Positions 18,707 to 30,492 of a stretch of DNA of 64,000 nucleotides are shown piece by piece. The stretch is from Polytrichum commune (taxonomy: Eukaryota > Streptophyta > Polytrichopsida > Polytrichales > Polytrichaceae): the NCBI GenBank assembly GCA_950295325.1, contig OX485808.1, forward strand, positions 19,302,527 through 19,366,526. Direction: 5' to 3'. The notes under the pieces were generated by a model. The model did no database searches. It was not told where the DNA came from and was given only the letters and a program-made list of their open reading frames with translations. Position numbers and translations under genes: made by a program. The stretch's first letter is position 1, and each line of letters starts with the position of its first letter.

Positions 18707-21692
18707 CTGAACAATGACAATAAATATATATAATGAAGGGTTAGTATAAGTGGTTACAAGTTACGGATGGAAGTCCGAAAAACCCAAAAAACTGAAATGC
18801 ACTAATACACGGAAATCATCAAGGGAAAACTTGAGAATGCTAATAGTTGGGCACCTTGGCCTTCGGGGCGTTGGTTAGAGCTTCTGGGACATCGAGGGGG
18901 GTAGATACAAGCCCGAGAGGGACGTTCGTAAACGCCGGGACATCAATTTGGGGTTCATCCATGCAAAGGCGTCTGGTCGACCGTGGGTTTCGAACGTGCT
19001 TCTCATTTCGGAGGGGAGATGAAAATGGAGATGGAGCGTAATTGAGTTTTGCAACCTTTGCAGGAGGGCTATCCACAACTCCGTCTTCAAACCCGGAGTT
19101 TTTGGAGTAATCAACAGCAGAGGCGGCATCGACGGCCGAAAATTGGAATAGTGAAGGCATTGCAACGTCGCTCATACCAAGGGAAGGGGAGCTGGAACCT
19201 GGCCGTGATGCAGACATACCATTGACGACACTTTGGGGTGCTTGGAGAGGCAACTAAGACACAAAAATACATTACAAAGATAAGGGGAGAAATGTTAGAT
19301 ATTTACATGGAGAGTCCAAGTACAAACCCAAAATTAAAGTTTTCATATTAATTTATTGAGTCTAGCGTAGCCGTACAACCTCCTAAATTCCTCATCTTGT
19401 GGGCTTAGAGGCCTATTGCCAATGGGGTTGGAGAGCACAAAGTCCGGGACAATTCCGGGGTGATAGGCAAGCCTCCTAATGTAGGGTCCTAGTTCACTCT
19501 CTAGAAAGTTGTCATTTCTATCGCTTTCCCAAGGATCCGGAAATATGCAATTGCCCGGGGGATTGAGAACACTCTTTGTGGGACTGTCGTCAATGAGGAG
19601 TGTGTTCTCTGGGGTGGGCCAACAACCATGGGGAACCCCCTCCAACGTAGGAACGCCCACGCAGAGGTTTTTCCTCAAGACCTTTAGGAATTGAGGCCCA
19701 TGACCTCCTCCGACCTTGGGTACAATCTTGCCACTACAGTCATAGAGGTCATCGCAGTGTTCTTGACCGAGAAGCAAGCATGGCATTGCAAGTTTTCGGA
19801 AAAGGAAACCGACGATGGCCTTCGTGTTGTCCATGAGCATAGAGCTCCAGATGATGACATGGGCGAAGCCAAGGACCTCACAAAGGAAGCTCCTCAAGCC
19901 GGGTCGGGCCCGTACAACCTTCTTATTAATGAGAGTATCGAACTGTCCGCCGTAATCCATGTCTTCTGGACTACGAAAGGGCCCCTTGGACCCACTATGC
20001 GAGATATGTTAGGAATGACAAAGTACCCCATTGAGGTCAAATATTATGAACGGTTTCCTCATGGGCCCACTTGGTCTTCCAGCGGGGTTGCGACATATCT
20101 CCAACGGACCCTGTGATGGAACATTCAATCTAGGTGAATGGTACTACTCAGGAAAACCAATTGACAAACATGGATAAACTCAACAAAGAAATATAATGCC
20201 AAAATAATCCGAACCATCCAGTTCAAAAATTTGTATTAATGTAATTGGTTATATACATTGTCACAAAAAATCTCTGTTGAAGTTAATGGAATCTATGCTA
20301 ACTAAATTGTATCCACCCGCCGGGCGAAGTCGAGAATGGAACTCGATAATATATACATGCCACGAAGGAAGCAGACAAGGAACATACGGACGCGCGTCCG
20401 TAACGTGGGAGGCATGCTTAAAGGTTCATTACCTCTTCAGCGGCAAGGTCCGCGTCAGCAGTGCCTCCCTCACCAAGCCCCATCATGGGACCATGTTCCG
20501 GACGCGCGCCCACAAAATTGTCCAAACTATCTTCAACCACCATCAAAGTGTCTCCAACCGCTTGCGACCCTTGGGTATCTACGTAAGGTTGATCCTCATT
20601 TGTGTCGTCTTGGCTGCCTCGCATATGTTCATCTTCGTCGCCGATGAGGGCGTTGCCTTCATTGACATCTCTCTCGGCGGCACCTACCGTGTCACGTGCT
20701 GGTATCTCCTCCTCTCCTATAGTATGAGAGGAGGGCTCTGGAGTGGCAACAACCTGGGGAGAGGCCGGGACAATCAACGCGGGGGCTGGATAAGCATGCT
20801 CCGGTATATACACTGCATGGCTACTAGATGGAGGCCGTATGAGAGTGGTGGGCATCGACATGCCGGCCTCGGGAGCTGCATACACAACTTGGGGTCTTGC
20901 CTGCAAGCTCTACATCAAGCTCATGAATTGTTGGCTCTGGGCCAAAAACTGTTGATTTTGAGCCATAAGATCAGCGTGCCTGCGAGCAGATTTCAACCTA
21001 GCTTGCTCCATCTCAGCTTGGATGGCAACCATCTTCTTGGCGTGCAGCTCATTAGCCTCTTGAAGCCGTTGGTCAAGCTCTTCCTTCATTCTCTTCTCCA
21101 GCTTCTCGTCCAACTCGGACACTGACATCGGCTCTTTCTTCACCTTGCCTGGTTTGGTAGGCAAGGCAGAGATGGCATTGTGAATCCTAACCTCATCCTC
21201 GTCTTCATCGGAGAGTTCCAAGACCGCGCCTTCAGGGTATTCGTTGTAGGGAGTTTTGTTCCTCTTTCGTCGACTCTCACGGTATAGAGATATGTCGGGC
21301 CTCAAGATCAGCTCTAGCACATCCCTACCCTCCATAAGTGGGAGCTCTGCCTGTTGAGATTCCCCTCCGGATGAAGCTGTACATCCGGCTTCTGTCGCAA
21401 GCTCGACATCCTTCTCTGCAATGATCCCCGCAACATGAGATGGACCCGCAGTAGAAGGAAACCCAACACGAGAAGTGGGAGTCCCAAAAGATGAGAGAAC
21501 AGGGGCATGGGGGACCTTTAGTGGAGTAACAGCTACATGTGTATCATGCGTATCCATGTGATCTGTGCCCAGAAAGAAAATATTTGTGGTAGGCTCACGA
21601 ATAAGGCTGTGTAAATCTTCGTGTGTGGTGGGCTGCTCTTTTGGGGAGTTGGTATCATGGTCTTCGTCGGTGTCTGTCTCTATTTCAGGCAT
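18350..21692 (-). CDS. Multi-exon gene or relic with an FCP1/NIF-type HAD phosphatase domain and a coiled coil
   Basis: Minus-strand segments follow one another with plausible splice sites. Segment A is 21,692 to 20,433: acidic disordered N-terminus, then a charged coiled coil (SELDEKLEKRMKEELDQRL...), with an in-frame TAG at 20,910-20,912. Segment B is 20,110 to 19,343: the phosphatase domain. Segment C is 19,253 to 18,840: serine/proline-rich. Segment D is 18,706 to 18,350: basic tail ending IHDPNV. The A-B junction (EE | GPLEIC) has GT at 20,431-20,432 and AG at 20,111-20,112, both phase 0. FCP1-like phosphatases remove phosphate from serine/threonine, classically on the RNA polymerase II tail. 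Two in-frame stops (TAG in A; TAA 20,009-20,011 in B) suggest a pseudogene. A conserved hydrophobic stretch on the minus strand at about 21,833-21,713 (CFVDVCDYDDAKVHRVIASK) may be an earlier exon. Confidence 0.55.
19343..20110 (-). other. FCP1/NIF-like HAD phosphatase domain with DLNG in place of DxDG
   Basis: The domain opens with RKPFIIFDLNGVLCHS, where the nucleophile aspartate is kept and the second aspartate of the usual DxDx(T/V) is asparagine. A TAA at 20,009-20,011 follows directly. Then come VVRARPGLRSFLCEVLGFAH (usual RPG..FL), VIIWSSM (the T/S motif) and LLIDDSPTKS...FPDPW (the DD motif near the end). The DLNG variant also occurs in plant FCP1-like proteins, from general knowledge; whether it stays catalytic is unclear. 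Confidence 0.7.
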
Positions 21693-22291
21693 TGCCTCAT
21701 TTCGAGAGGCATACTACAGGCTGGGGAGAAAGCACATCCATGATGTCTTGGATATCCATTTTAGAGGCAATAACCCTGTGGACTTTTGCATCATCGTAGT
21801 CGCAAACATCCACAAAACAATTTACTTGTAGCCCAAGCATCTACAATATAACAACAAAATTGGAAGGGAATTAATGTGATAATGGCATATAAATGAGAAG
21901 CAATATATCATCATAAGTAACAACATAAAGTAATATAATTTACGGACGTTGTGAGCCTAAATTGATGCCCACATGTGTTGTTAACACTTGTAAAACATTA
22001 CAAGTGGTGTTTTGTTGATTTATGATTATTTACAAAAATATAAAAAGAGGGAAGCTTGAAGAAAGCTAAGTTTGAAGCATTAGGCTTGTGTGGAGTGGAT
22101 TTAAATAGTATGAGGACATACCTTGGTAAAGTGTGGTAGATAGAAAGCCAAGGTTAGTTAAATGTTTGAATTAGGATCTTTGTTGATCATTTGAGGGAGG
22201 AAGGCTTAGGAGATAAGATGAGAGCCTACAAAATAGGAGGAGATTTCGAGGGCTTATCATGAGCCTTGAGGGTGCTCACCCCCTCAAACTC

Positions 22292-22301
22292 ACTATATAA
22301 T
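22292..22301 (+). promoter_or_regulatory. TATA box of the plus-oriented LTR-like copy
   Basis: ACTATATAAT followed by a pyrimidine-rich stretch and GGCACCCCACGTGTTATAAG, matching the inverted block at 13,540-13,625. It lies 342 bp from the element start. Confidence 0.5.
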
Positions 22302-22549
22302 CCCTCATTCTTCCCTCACTCATCCTCTCTTTCCTTCGTGCTCCTTGGCACCCCACGTGTTATAAGTGTGGGTGTATGAAAGCAAGATAGGAGCACATGT
22401 GTGTGCATGGTTTTGAAGTTAGGAGCCAAGGCTAGTTGGCCTTGAAGAGGGTTTGACCTCTTGTTAGCATTAGTTTGGGTGTGAATGATTTTAAGATAAT
22501 TTATGGCTTCAAGTTGTAGTACTTGAGTTCATATTTTTTGGGTATGTGT

Positions 22550-23453
22550 GTTTGCTAAGTGTCATTATAACTATTCCACTCGGGCTAGGAGGAAATCGAA
22601 GGGTGGAGTACTTTTGGTGACACGTTGCCGGAACACGAGTTGGTAAATGAGAGGGTCCTTTGAGTAGTCTAGGTTGTAAGGGGCATAACTTCCGAGCAGA
22701 AGAAGATACTTTGTTGAAATTTAGAGGGTTAGTAAACAACTTGTTTATATGAACATGGTCAAAATCTGAGGATGTTTGGAGTACTGGAGCAGTAATTATG
22801 ACATTATGAACTTTGCCTATATTTTCGAGCTGAAATGGGCATAACTCCTGGACAGAGGCTTGGAAACGCATGAAATTTTGAGGGATGCTTTGTTCTTAGG
22901 TTTCCTAGTTGTGGTACAAATTTCAAGTCATTCCGAGTAGATGAAAAGGAGATATATCATTCTGAAGTGTTTTCAAGAGTTGCAGACTAAAAAGGCCATA
23001 ACGTTTTGGCAGAAAATGAAAATAGTTTGAAATTTCAGGGGGTCATAAAAAATTAGTTTTTGTGATTTCTCCCAAAATTTGAAGTTCTTTGGAGCCCGTG
23101 GGAGGAAGTTATGACATTCTGAAATCTGGGTAGACTAACACATTAAAATGGTCATAACTATCGGACAGAAAATGGGATAGGCTCACAAATTGGTGAGATG
23201 TTTTTTTCTTTGTCTCCCTAGTTACAGATAAAATTTTAGGACAGTCCGAGAAGTAATGGGAAAATTACACTATTCTGAAATTTGTTCTGGATATAGCCTT
23301 GGGGGTTAAATCATAAGTCATTAACGTTGTGTATATTCCAAAGGCATATTGGAATGATAAATTGAGTTACTAAGGAAGGAGTTTGCTAAGTGTCATCAAT
23401 ATTATTTCACTCGGGCTAGGACGAAATCGAAGGGTGGAGTACTTTTGGTGACA
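22550..23453 (+). repeat. 73-bp direct repeat pair (22,550-22,622 and 23,381-23,453) enclosing a diverged array
   Basis: Both copies start GTTTGCTAAGTGTCAT and end GGTGGAGTACTTTTGGTGACA (last 20: GTGGAGTACTTTTGGTGACA) with only a few differences over 73 bp; they are 831 bp apart. The repeated unit includes the element's diverged terminal box, so the array grew between duplicated ends. Confidence 0.85.
22625..23330 (+). repeat. Diverged tandem repeat of about 156 bp, four units
   Basis: The motif GGGCATAACT or variants (GGCCATAACG, GGTCATAACT) begins at 22,681, 22,837, 22,994 and 23,150, spaced 156-157 bp. Each is followed by a CGGACAGAA-like stretch, AAATTT(C/T)AG, and a closing GACATTCTGAAAT-like motif. 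Units are much diverged, so the array is old. Confidence 0.85.
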
Positions 23454-25028
23454 AACCCCCACCCTTAAGCGTCGTGGTCCGGGTGAGAGCCTATGGCTCA
23501 CATGTACTTGCTAGCTTCCCTTGGCCCTTAATTCAGTACTTGTTGCCTCCACAACATAATTCCCAACATATGTTTTTATTCAATTACACTAGGTTACAAG
23601 TGTTAAGAAACACTCTTTCACCCTATGGTGATAATTAACCCAAGTACCCTAATGAAATTCTCCTCGCGCACTTAAATCCAAAACCCTCCTAGTTCACACT
23701 ATACTGACTACTAACCCATGTCTTAATGAAATGGGAGCACCACTACTCACACTTGTGACTAGCAATGCCTACTCCTCCTAAATGCTAATTCATCCAAACC
23801 TATATAATCAGGTTTGTCACCACACTTAACTCGGTAATCCAGGGCCCTAATGCCGTGTGCTGGTTCAGCCCTGCATCAATCTCTTATGTTGGAATTCCAA
23901 AGTCGACTGCCGTCCATATATTCTTTGGATTCTGCCTAACCCTTGGAGCCAGCAAGCCCTTTTCCTGGCCCTTGGCACCCACATTAACCTTTCCCTCAAA
24001 CTGACCATTATCGGAGCTCCACCAGGTGCCCTGATTCGGAATCAAGTCCTCAGCTCGCCCAACCAGCACAGCTCTCAGTAAATCCCATGCCTGCAACTGG
24101 TCTTATGGAACCCACACCCCGGTTGAGTACCTACAATCTAATGCATGCCCCTTCATCAACGATTAATGTCTCTGATGCCAAGGTCAAGGTTCTGCACCCA
24201 CAGGTGAAATCCACCTGACTCCTCTTCCTCCTTGCACTGCCTTTCAATAGATTTGAGCCGTGTTTTGATGTCCAATTCGGTGTGATCATTATTTCCAGAT
24301 GCAGCCCAGCAATGTGCCATGCTCATTCCGAGCCACCCTCCAATCCCTTCCCTGGTTCTACCCTTGTGAGATAGGGTGCGGAAATTCGAAGAGATCCAAG
24401 TTAGCTCCTGATTACCAGAGATTCACTTGGTGTAGCTTGTTGCCCCCGAATCAAGAACTGGCCTCAAACGATGCGAGATTTTCCCAGTTTCCCTTCTTAG
24501 CCACTGGGTAATGCCCTTCACCGCTGATGCTCAGCTCCTCGCCGAACTCGGTCTTTGGCATCCCAACCGTAACCACACGAGGAGGTTGCCTCCCCGCTCT
24601 CTAATCTGTGTCTGCCTCATCTCCCTTTCCCAAGAGAAACTGTGGTTCAGCCGCCAGCCCGACACCTGCTGGTGCCGAGCCCGCATTCCTCTAGGGTCCC
24701 ATTGGCCTCTCCCCAAACACTCACCACTCGATCCTAAAATGGTCAATTAACCCCAGCTGCCGGAACACTTGCTTGCCTAAGGCCTAACCCTTCAACAATC
24801 AATTTCACACCCTAACTCTAAGCCCAATCAAACCCTTAAGCAATCACTAATTTGATCCACGTAATCTCAACCCTATTAAATGCCCCATTAGGCACCCAAA
24901 CATAATTCTAAACTTAAACTTAAAAGCTCAACTTTCTTATCTTTTGCATATTTGAATGTAAATCCAAAACCCATAGTTCTAATGGTCTTCAGATTAAAAA
25001 CACATGTGAACACTGCTTTGGGCTCACA
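23449..25028 (-). mobile_element. Minus-oriented copy of the TGTGAGCC LTR-like family
   Basis: On the plus strand it starts at the terminal box ACCCCCACCCTTAAGCGTCG (after TGACAA), has the hairpin AAGTGTTAAGAAACACT at 23,608-23,624, and ends TTTGGGCTCACA at 25,028. The small ORF expected between box and hairpin is missing. The 23,820-24,770 part is relatively GC-rich with CAGC/CCAGC-type words and open frames of no recognised identity. It abuts the previous copy tail to tail. Confidence 0.6.
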
Positions 25029-25042
25029 GAGCGCGTCCGGAT

Positions 25043-25168
25043 AATATTATATGGAAAAACGACACATATTCCGGGCCCGTCAACAAAAATGGTTACAGCC
25101 GTGCGCTGGAGATTTTCAGAGCCATGGAGGCTGCCAAAAACAAGGACGCGGCCGCGAAAAAAAAATAG
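25043..25168 (+). pseudogene. Inverted duplicate of the C-terminal tail of the FCP1-like locus
   Basis: It reads WKNDTYSGPVNKNGYSR, EIFRAMEAAKNKDAAAKKK and a TAG at 25,166-25,168, without an obvious start. The match to the minus-strand exon at 18,350-18,706 is clear in protein and partial in DNA. It starts 15 bp beyond the LTR-like end at 25,028, as if that element had inserted into or beside the copy. Confidence 0.6.
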
Positions 25169-28100
25169 TGGGACGGACTCCCTAAACTAGAAATAGGTTC
25201 AGTGCTATGACATATTAGTGATAACTTACTATTTTATTTCTAGTTCTCCAAGACAATGATGGTATTTCCATTATACTTGTATTTATTCCCATTGAAGTAA
25301 TTCAATTTCCATTCATTATCCGTATTTTCCCTTCCATTGAGGTCGATTTCTCATTTCATACGCAAATATTTTCATGTATGCTTGACATTTTCGTTCAATT
25401 CGATGCCTTTATGTCTAATAATTATTTCCAAACCTATACATATGCGAGTTTTAGTTCGTAATTACTGGTCCATATTTGAAAAGAACGTCCTTAAATAGTC
25501 TCAAAATCAACTAAAAGTCTCTAATTAATGAATATAGTGTTCCATGTGATAATTTTTAAGGTTGTGTGTTGGTGGTTATCTATGTTTATGGTATCTGGTG
25601 GGGGGTGGTATGTGTTGATGATAATTGTAGTGGGGTGGTAGCCTCTTACTTTGTGTGTGCCTCATCAAACAACAAGCATTCACACAAAGAGAGAGAAGAA
25701 ACGTTGATTCTTATGGGATCAACATGATTGAAATGCTTGTTCGACCCACCCTTGATATTATGTCTAGTGGGCATAATAACCATGGTGTAGGACTACTAAC
25801 CCCTCTCGGGGTGGGCACTATAATAACCAAGGTAACCAAGGTGACCATGGAAACTTAGTGATTGGATGATTTTTGTATTGTTGATGTTAATGTGGTTGTG
25901 ATGTTTGTAAGGGTATGTGTTTTGTGTTTCTTCGTGTGGTGGTCACCAAGTGGGCTACTTAGTGGTTCTTTAAATGTGGGGGTTATTAGCACCGGTTTAG
26001 TGGTCCGGGTTCAATTCTTGATGGCCTCATACGAGCATTATATTGTGATGCAAGTGACTTGGCATATGCTATGTGAGTTTACTTGGTGGAACATATGGCC
26101 ATCAGCCCTTGCCATGGGTTGTAACAATTCTTTGGCTTTTGTTGGCATTTATTATTTTCTTTTAATCTTAATTATTTATTTTTTGGTGGGTATTTGGGGT
26201 TGTTATGTAAGTTGTGTGTGTTGTTGGTAGTGGTTCGTTGTTTTCTATTCTCCTTTTGTGTAAGATTATGGACATGGCATGTTGTATGGCAATGACGTTG
26301 ATTTCCTGTAGTACTAAATTCTGAAATTTTTGGCTCATTTCTGGATCAAGTGCAAATAGAGTCTTTACTTACTTAGATATTCAATTTGCCTAAAATGACT
26401 AGTGGGAATAGGCAATTGTCTTGGGAGATTGGAAACAACTAGTAGTAAGGACAATAATCTGTTATAGTTGAGGTAGTTACAAGGCCTCGGCTGGTTCTCG
26501 GGGCCTATTAGGTAGTTGAAAAATATAACTCTCTCTCTCAGTAGTTGAGCAAGCAAGGGAGAGGCCGGTTGTTGAGCCTTCTCTGACATTGTGAATTTTG
26601 GTGTGAAATTATTTTTAGAATAGCAAAGTTATATTATAGCATATGCATGTGATTCGCATATGCCGAGTCTATTGTCTGTTGTTTGTTGTTAGGATTAAAA
26701 TAGCTCCAAGGGGATTGCACTGGAGTTGAGAGTATTTGTGTAAGTTTTGAGCAGCATGGTAAGTGTGAGTGTGTGTACTTGTAAATCAACCAGGAGGGAT
26801 TTCTGAAATTCTTACTATGCCTTGCATTTTGAAGTTACTGTATGTGGTGTCGAACTTCTCATTCTGTTTCAGTCATTGATGAAATTAATAAGTAGGACTA
26901 TTGTCTATGTTTGTGTTAAACTGAGTTGTTGATGCTACTGCATCAGGCCATTATCTGAATGTCTGAGTAACTTCCTTTCGCAGTTTACAGAGTATGAACT
27001 TAGGGGTGGACTAAATTACTACGTTGCAGGCTATAGTTTAATTGAACTGCCAGTTGATGTTTTACAAATTAATTACCCGAAGGTGAGAGTGTGTTAGTCC
27101 TTGTAAAAGTCAGAGAAAGCCAGAGGGGTTGTGTTGGTCGTGAAGTTGACAATGTATGAATCTATAATGAGTTCAGATAAAGCCAATTCGACTAAAGGTC
27201 TCGGGAAGATTACCAGAATTTAATAAACTTGCTTTAGACTATGGTCTCAACGACTGTGGTTCACGTAAAAGGACAATGTTCAATTGAAAATCATCTTTGG
27301 AAGGAAACGAGGTATATAATTCGTTCTTTTGTGAGAAAAGATTGATTGTTGCACCGAGCGATTACCGAGGAGATTAATTTTGTAAACTTTGTAATCTGGG
27401 GGAAGATCCTGTTCTGAGTGATTACCAATTCCAGAAGTATATTAATATCCCTAAGAATTTTGAGACAATTATAGAGGATTGATTTTTCTACCTGTGGGCT
27501 ACGTTTAATAATGTGGTTGAATCGGACTCTATCATTGCATTAATTACACATCATAAACCCGTTTGATTGTATGACCTACTTAAGAGGCTATAGTTTGCCC
27601 ATTGATACATTTATATATTTCTAAATAGTCTCTAAAATAATTGCACCCATAAGTCAATTGTCATAATTGTGATTTAATTCTCTAAAATAATCCGGGAGAA
27701 GGTAGTAGTGTCGTTGTAATATGTGAAAGTGTTAGCAAGCACCGGTTGTCCGGGCACAATCAAATTGAGTAAAGAATAAGACTATTGTCTTCGTAGTGTA
27801 AATGGAGAAATTGTTTCTAACCTTTGATGGAAGTTGAAGCGTCAACGGATCAAGACCATTGACTGCGAAAGGTTAACCGGTGAAGGGAGAAGACAAGAGG
27901 ACGTGCCGATTGTGATACTGGTAAATCTTGATTGTTAATTAAAACCTTAAGGGAATTAAGGCTAATTTGGAATTCCATTATTTTTCAGAATTAAATTGCT
28001 TAAGCATTATTTGCAATAATGAAATGAAGTGATGAATTAAATGTTTTGATATCTAAGAATATGGAATTGGAATCTTAAATAAACTAAATAAGTTTATGAG

Positions 28101-29519
28101 TGATGTGAGAATATGTTAACACGCATAAGTGGTTTGGACTTATTGCCTTGAGGAAAGAGATGATGATTGCCTTGGCCAAGACCAGGTAAAAGACAATTGT
28201 CGGACCATATAATTAAGATTGAATCTAATAAAAGAAGACTGACCATCCTAAAAAGATTATTGCACTGCCTTTTCCAAGTTGCATTAAATGGGATTAATAA
28301 ATGAAAGACTATGTACTACGCCGAAGTGCCCTTGACTTCGGTAAAAAGACAAAAATGGGTTACTCATGCAAGATTATTGACTATGGTTGTGCCTATGCTT
28401 GTGCACCGCACTTGGTCCAATTAAAATGAACTCGCTGCCAGACTATTGTTTGGGAAATTAGAGTGAGGTGTGAGACTGTCACATTTGCATGTACTGACAT
28501 GGAGAGGTTTTTAGAGTTCTAATCCCTTACCCGTAAACCAATTGTAAGCCATAATCCAAAATGAAGTGAAATAACCTTGTGTTTTCCCTAATATTCCTTA
28601 TCTGAGACACCTAGATGATATATAAGTCACAATTTAAATCTTCCCTAATTGTTTCCTTGGGTTTGTTTGTAACCGAAAACTAAACTACATTTCCTCAAAT
28701 GTGTGTTTGATGCTTATTTTGGGTATTTTTAATCATTCACACAAACCATAAAACTGTAACTGAGCCATTTATGCCACCTATGTTATTATTAAGGAATAAG
28801 ATGTATGTCACCTAGGGTTTCAAGGGGGTTGGACCCTTTTCACTCCACCCTTCCAATTTTCACCTCATGTCATTTTGTCGTACTAGGGGGTGATTTAATG
28901 GGGTGGGGAGTGGGGACGCGAGGGAAAAGGTCTAGAGCAATCCTATTAGCCAAGATGTGTAAATCGGGCTGAAGGCTTTTAGATGGGTTCATGTAATCCA
29001 CATTTTTTGTTTTGGAAATAGCATTTTATGATTTTAGATGTTAAGAGTGAAACAATATTGCTCTATAGTTCTCTATTAGTGACAAGCTGATCGATTTATT
29101 ACTTAGAGACTAAAATGATAGAAAATTAGTATCAATTACCAAGATGCAGATTGATTGGCTATAGATTGTAGTGTGAATAAAAACATTTTGTAAAAGAGCC
29201 ATAGTCTAGTATTGTGAAGGTTTAATTTGATTCTTTTATCAAATTAACCTAGTATTAGTGGTAAATAGAAAATAAATAATAAATATTATGTCGGTTGGGT
29301 AAGTTGGGAGTTAGAAATTAGCTTAGCAAGTAAATCCTAATAGAACAAGCAACAACAGATTATTATAAGACTATTTCGGAATTAACTTAGCTAAAGGCAA
29401 TAATCGAGTGGTTTGTAAGGCTAAAGGTTTAAAATATTCCAAATCCAAAATGACTACGCAACAAAACGATTAAAGGAGTGGAGTAAAACGACATTGACTA
29501 GTAAGGATACTCTTTAGAC
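25169..29519. other. Long non-coding stretch, no gene recognised
   Basis: AT-rich sequence with scattered short frames lacking known motifs. The longest (25,862-26,230, plus) is hydrophobic and probably fortuitous. The segment 28,320-28,640 resembles 35,800-36,090 in word order (TGCCCTTGAC, ACTATTG, CATGTAC), suggesting an old dispersed repeat. No RNA gene was found. Confidence 0.4.
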
Positions 29520-29522
29520 TTA

Positions 29523-30492
29523 GGGCCGGTTTACACTACGGTGGAGAAGTCCACCCGTCATGAAAAGAAGGGCGTTTCTCAATTGTGATTGGTCGAAAAT
29601 GCAACTCTTGACCGGTGGGTGTTTACACTAGGTGAAGAAAACAATGGTGGTGAACTTTTCTCATGGATGATAAAATGACATGGCCGCCTACATGGCGGCA
29701 CTTTTTGGAGTTGGGCTTCTCCGGCCTCAAGAGGCCGGACAAGAAACTCCTCCTCCGGAGAAGCCCAACTCAATAAAAAAATTATCCACTTGGCCGGTCA
29801 AATTTCCACACCACCCTCTCCTTGCTCCCAAACAAAAAATATGCCATCATCATAATTGAAGCATTATGGTGATATATGATTGTTTTTTGTATCGCCATAG
29901 TTGAAACGATAAAATACTTCAAAATCATAAAGATCATAAGAGAGCACAAAATCTCTCTTCTTCGATTATCCATGATTGAAGATCAAAGATAAGAAGAGAG
30001 AAATTGATGAGGATGATTAAGAGGAGAGCATGTCTTAAATAATACCAAAGAGTAGTGTTTTGTCCAATGTGTATGGGTTTTCCCCTCTTCATTCTTAAAC
30101 ACCCAAGGAGACATTTATTTCCTACATGGGCCAAACTTGACAATTGGCAATTTGGCAATTTTCATTATCTTTTGAATAAAATTGAACACTATATTACACA
30201 ATTCTTGTTGAAATCTTTTGATACAATGTGAATGTAGAGAATTATGGTTTTTTATCACAAAAAATCTTCACCATTAGGTGAACTTCTCTTCACCAGTGGA
30301 CTTCTCCGGTGGACTTCTCCGCTAAACTTCTCCTCTAGGTGTTTAGACTTCAACCGGTCAAGACTCCTTAAGAAATATTTTATTGCCTTTAATTCTTCTC
30401 CGGCACATCCACCATTTGCCTCATATAACCATGTCTTGGCCAAGCATTCTTGACCGACCGGAGGCCTTCTCCACCGTAGTGTAAACCGGCCC
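29523..30492. mobile_element. PIF/Harbinger-type MITE, 970 bp, 27-bp inverted ends, TTA target duplication
   Basis: The left end (29,523-29,549) starts GGGCCGGTTTACACTACGGT and the right end (30,466-30,492) is its exact reverse complement over 27 bp. TTA flanks both sides (29,520-29,522 and 30,493-30,495). The 3-bp TTA duplication and GGG... ends fit the PIF/Harbinger superfamily. There is no transposase, so it is non-autonomous. Inside, GAGTTGGGCTTCTCCGG (29,708-29,724) and its reverse complement (29,755-29,771) form a strong hairpin, and the right part repeats GGACTTCTCCG-like words, possibly transposase-binding sites. Confidence 0.92.

Larger units (their letters stand above)
21950..23453 (+). 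mobile_element. Plus-oriented copy of the TGTGAGCC LTR-like family with an internal 156-bp array
   Basis: It begins TGTGAGCCTAAATTGATGCC (21,950), shares the ATGATTATTTACAAAAATAT block and the TATA/CACGTG block with the solo LTR at 12,183-14,246, and ends with a diverged terminal box: CGGGCTAGGACGAAATCGAA, then GGGTGGAGTACTTTTGGTGACA (split here for length), at 23,412-23,453. The box is duplicated at 22,550-22,622. No small ORF was found between array and box. No 5-bp target duplication was confirmed. Confidence 0.6.

Noticed and set aside
19691-21125. Plus-strand ORFs of 141 and 282 residues
   Set aside because: They are antisense to the FCP1-like and coiled-coil exons, which carry the recognisable motifs.
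25940-26035. tRNA or tRNA-derived SINE (GGGTTCAATTC resembles a B box)
   Set aside because: No matching A box or foldable acceptor and anticodon stems around it.
25862-26230. Membrane protein ORF of 122 residues
   Set aside because: Hydrophobic by T-richness only; no recognisable family, no support from flanks.
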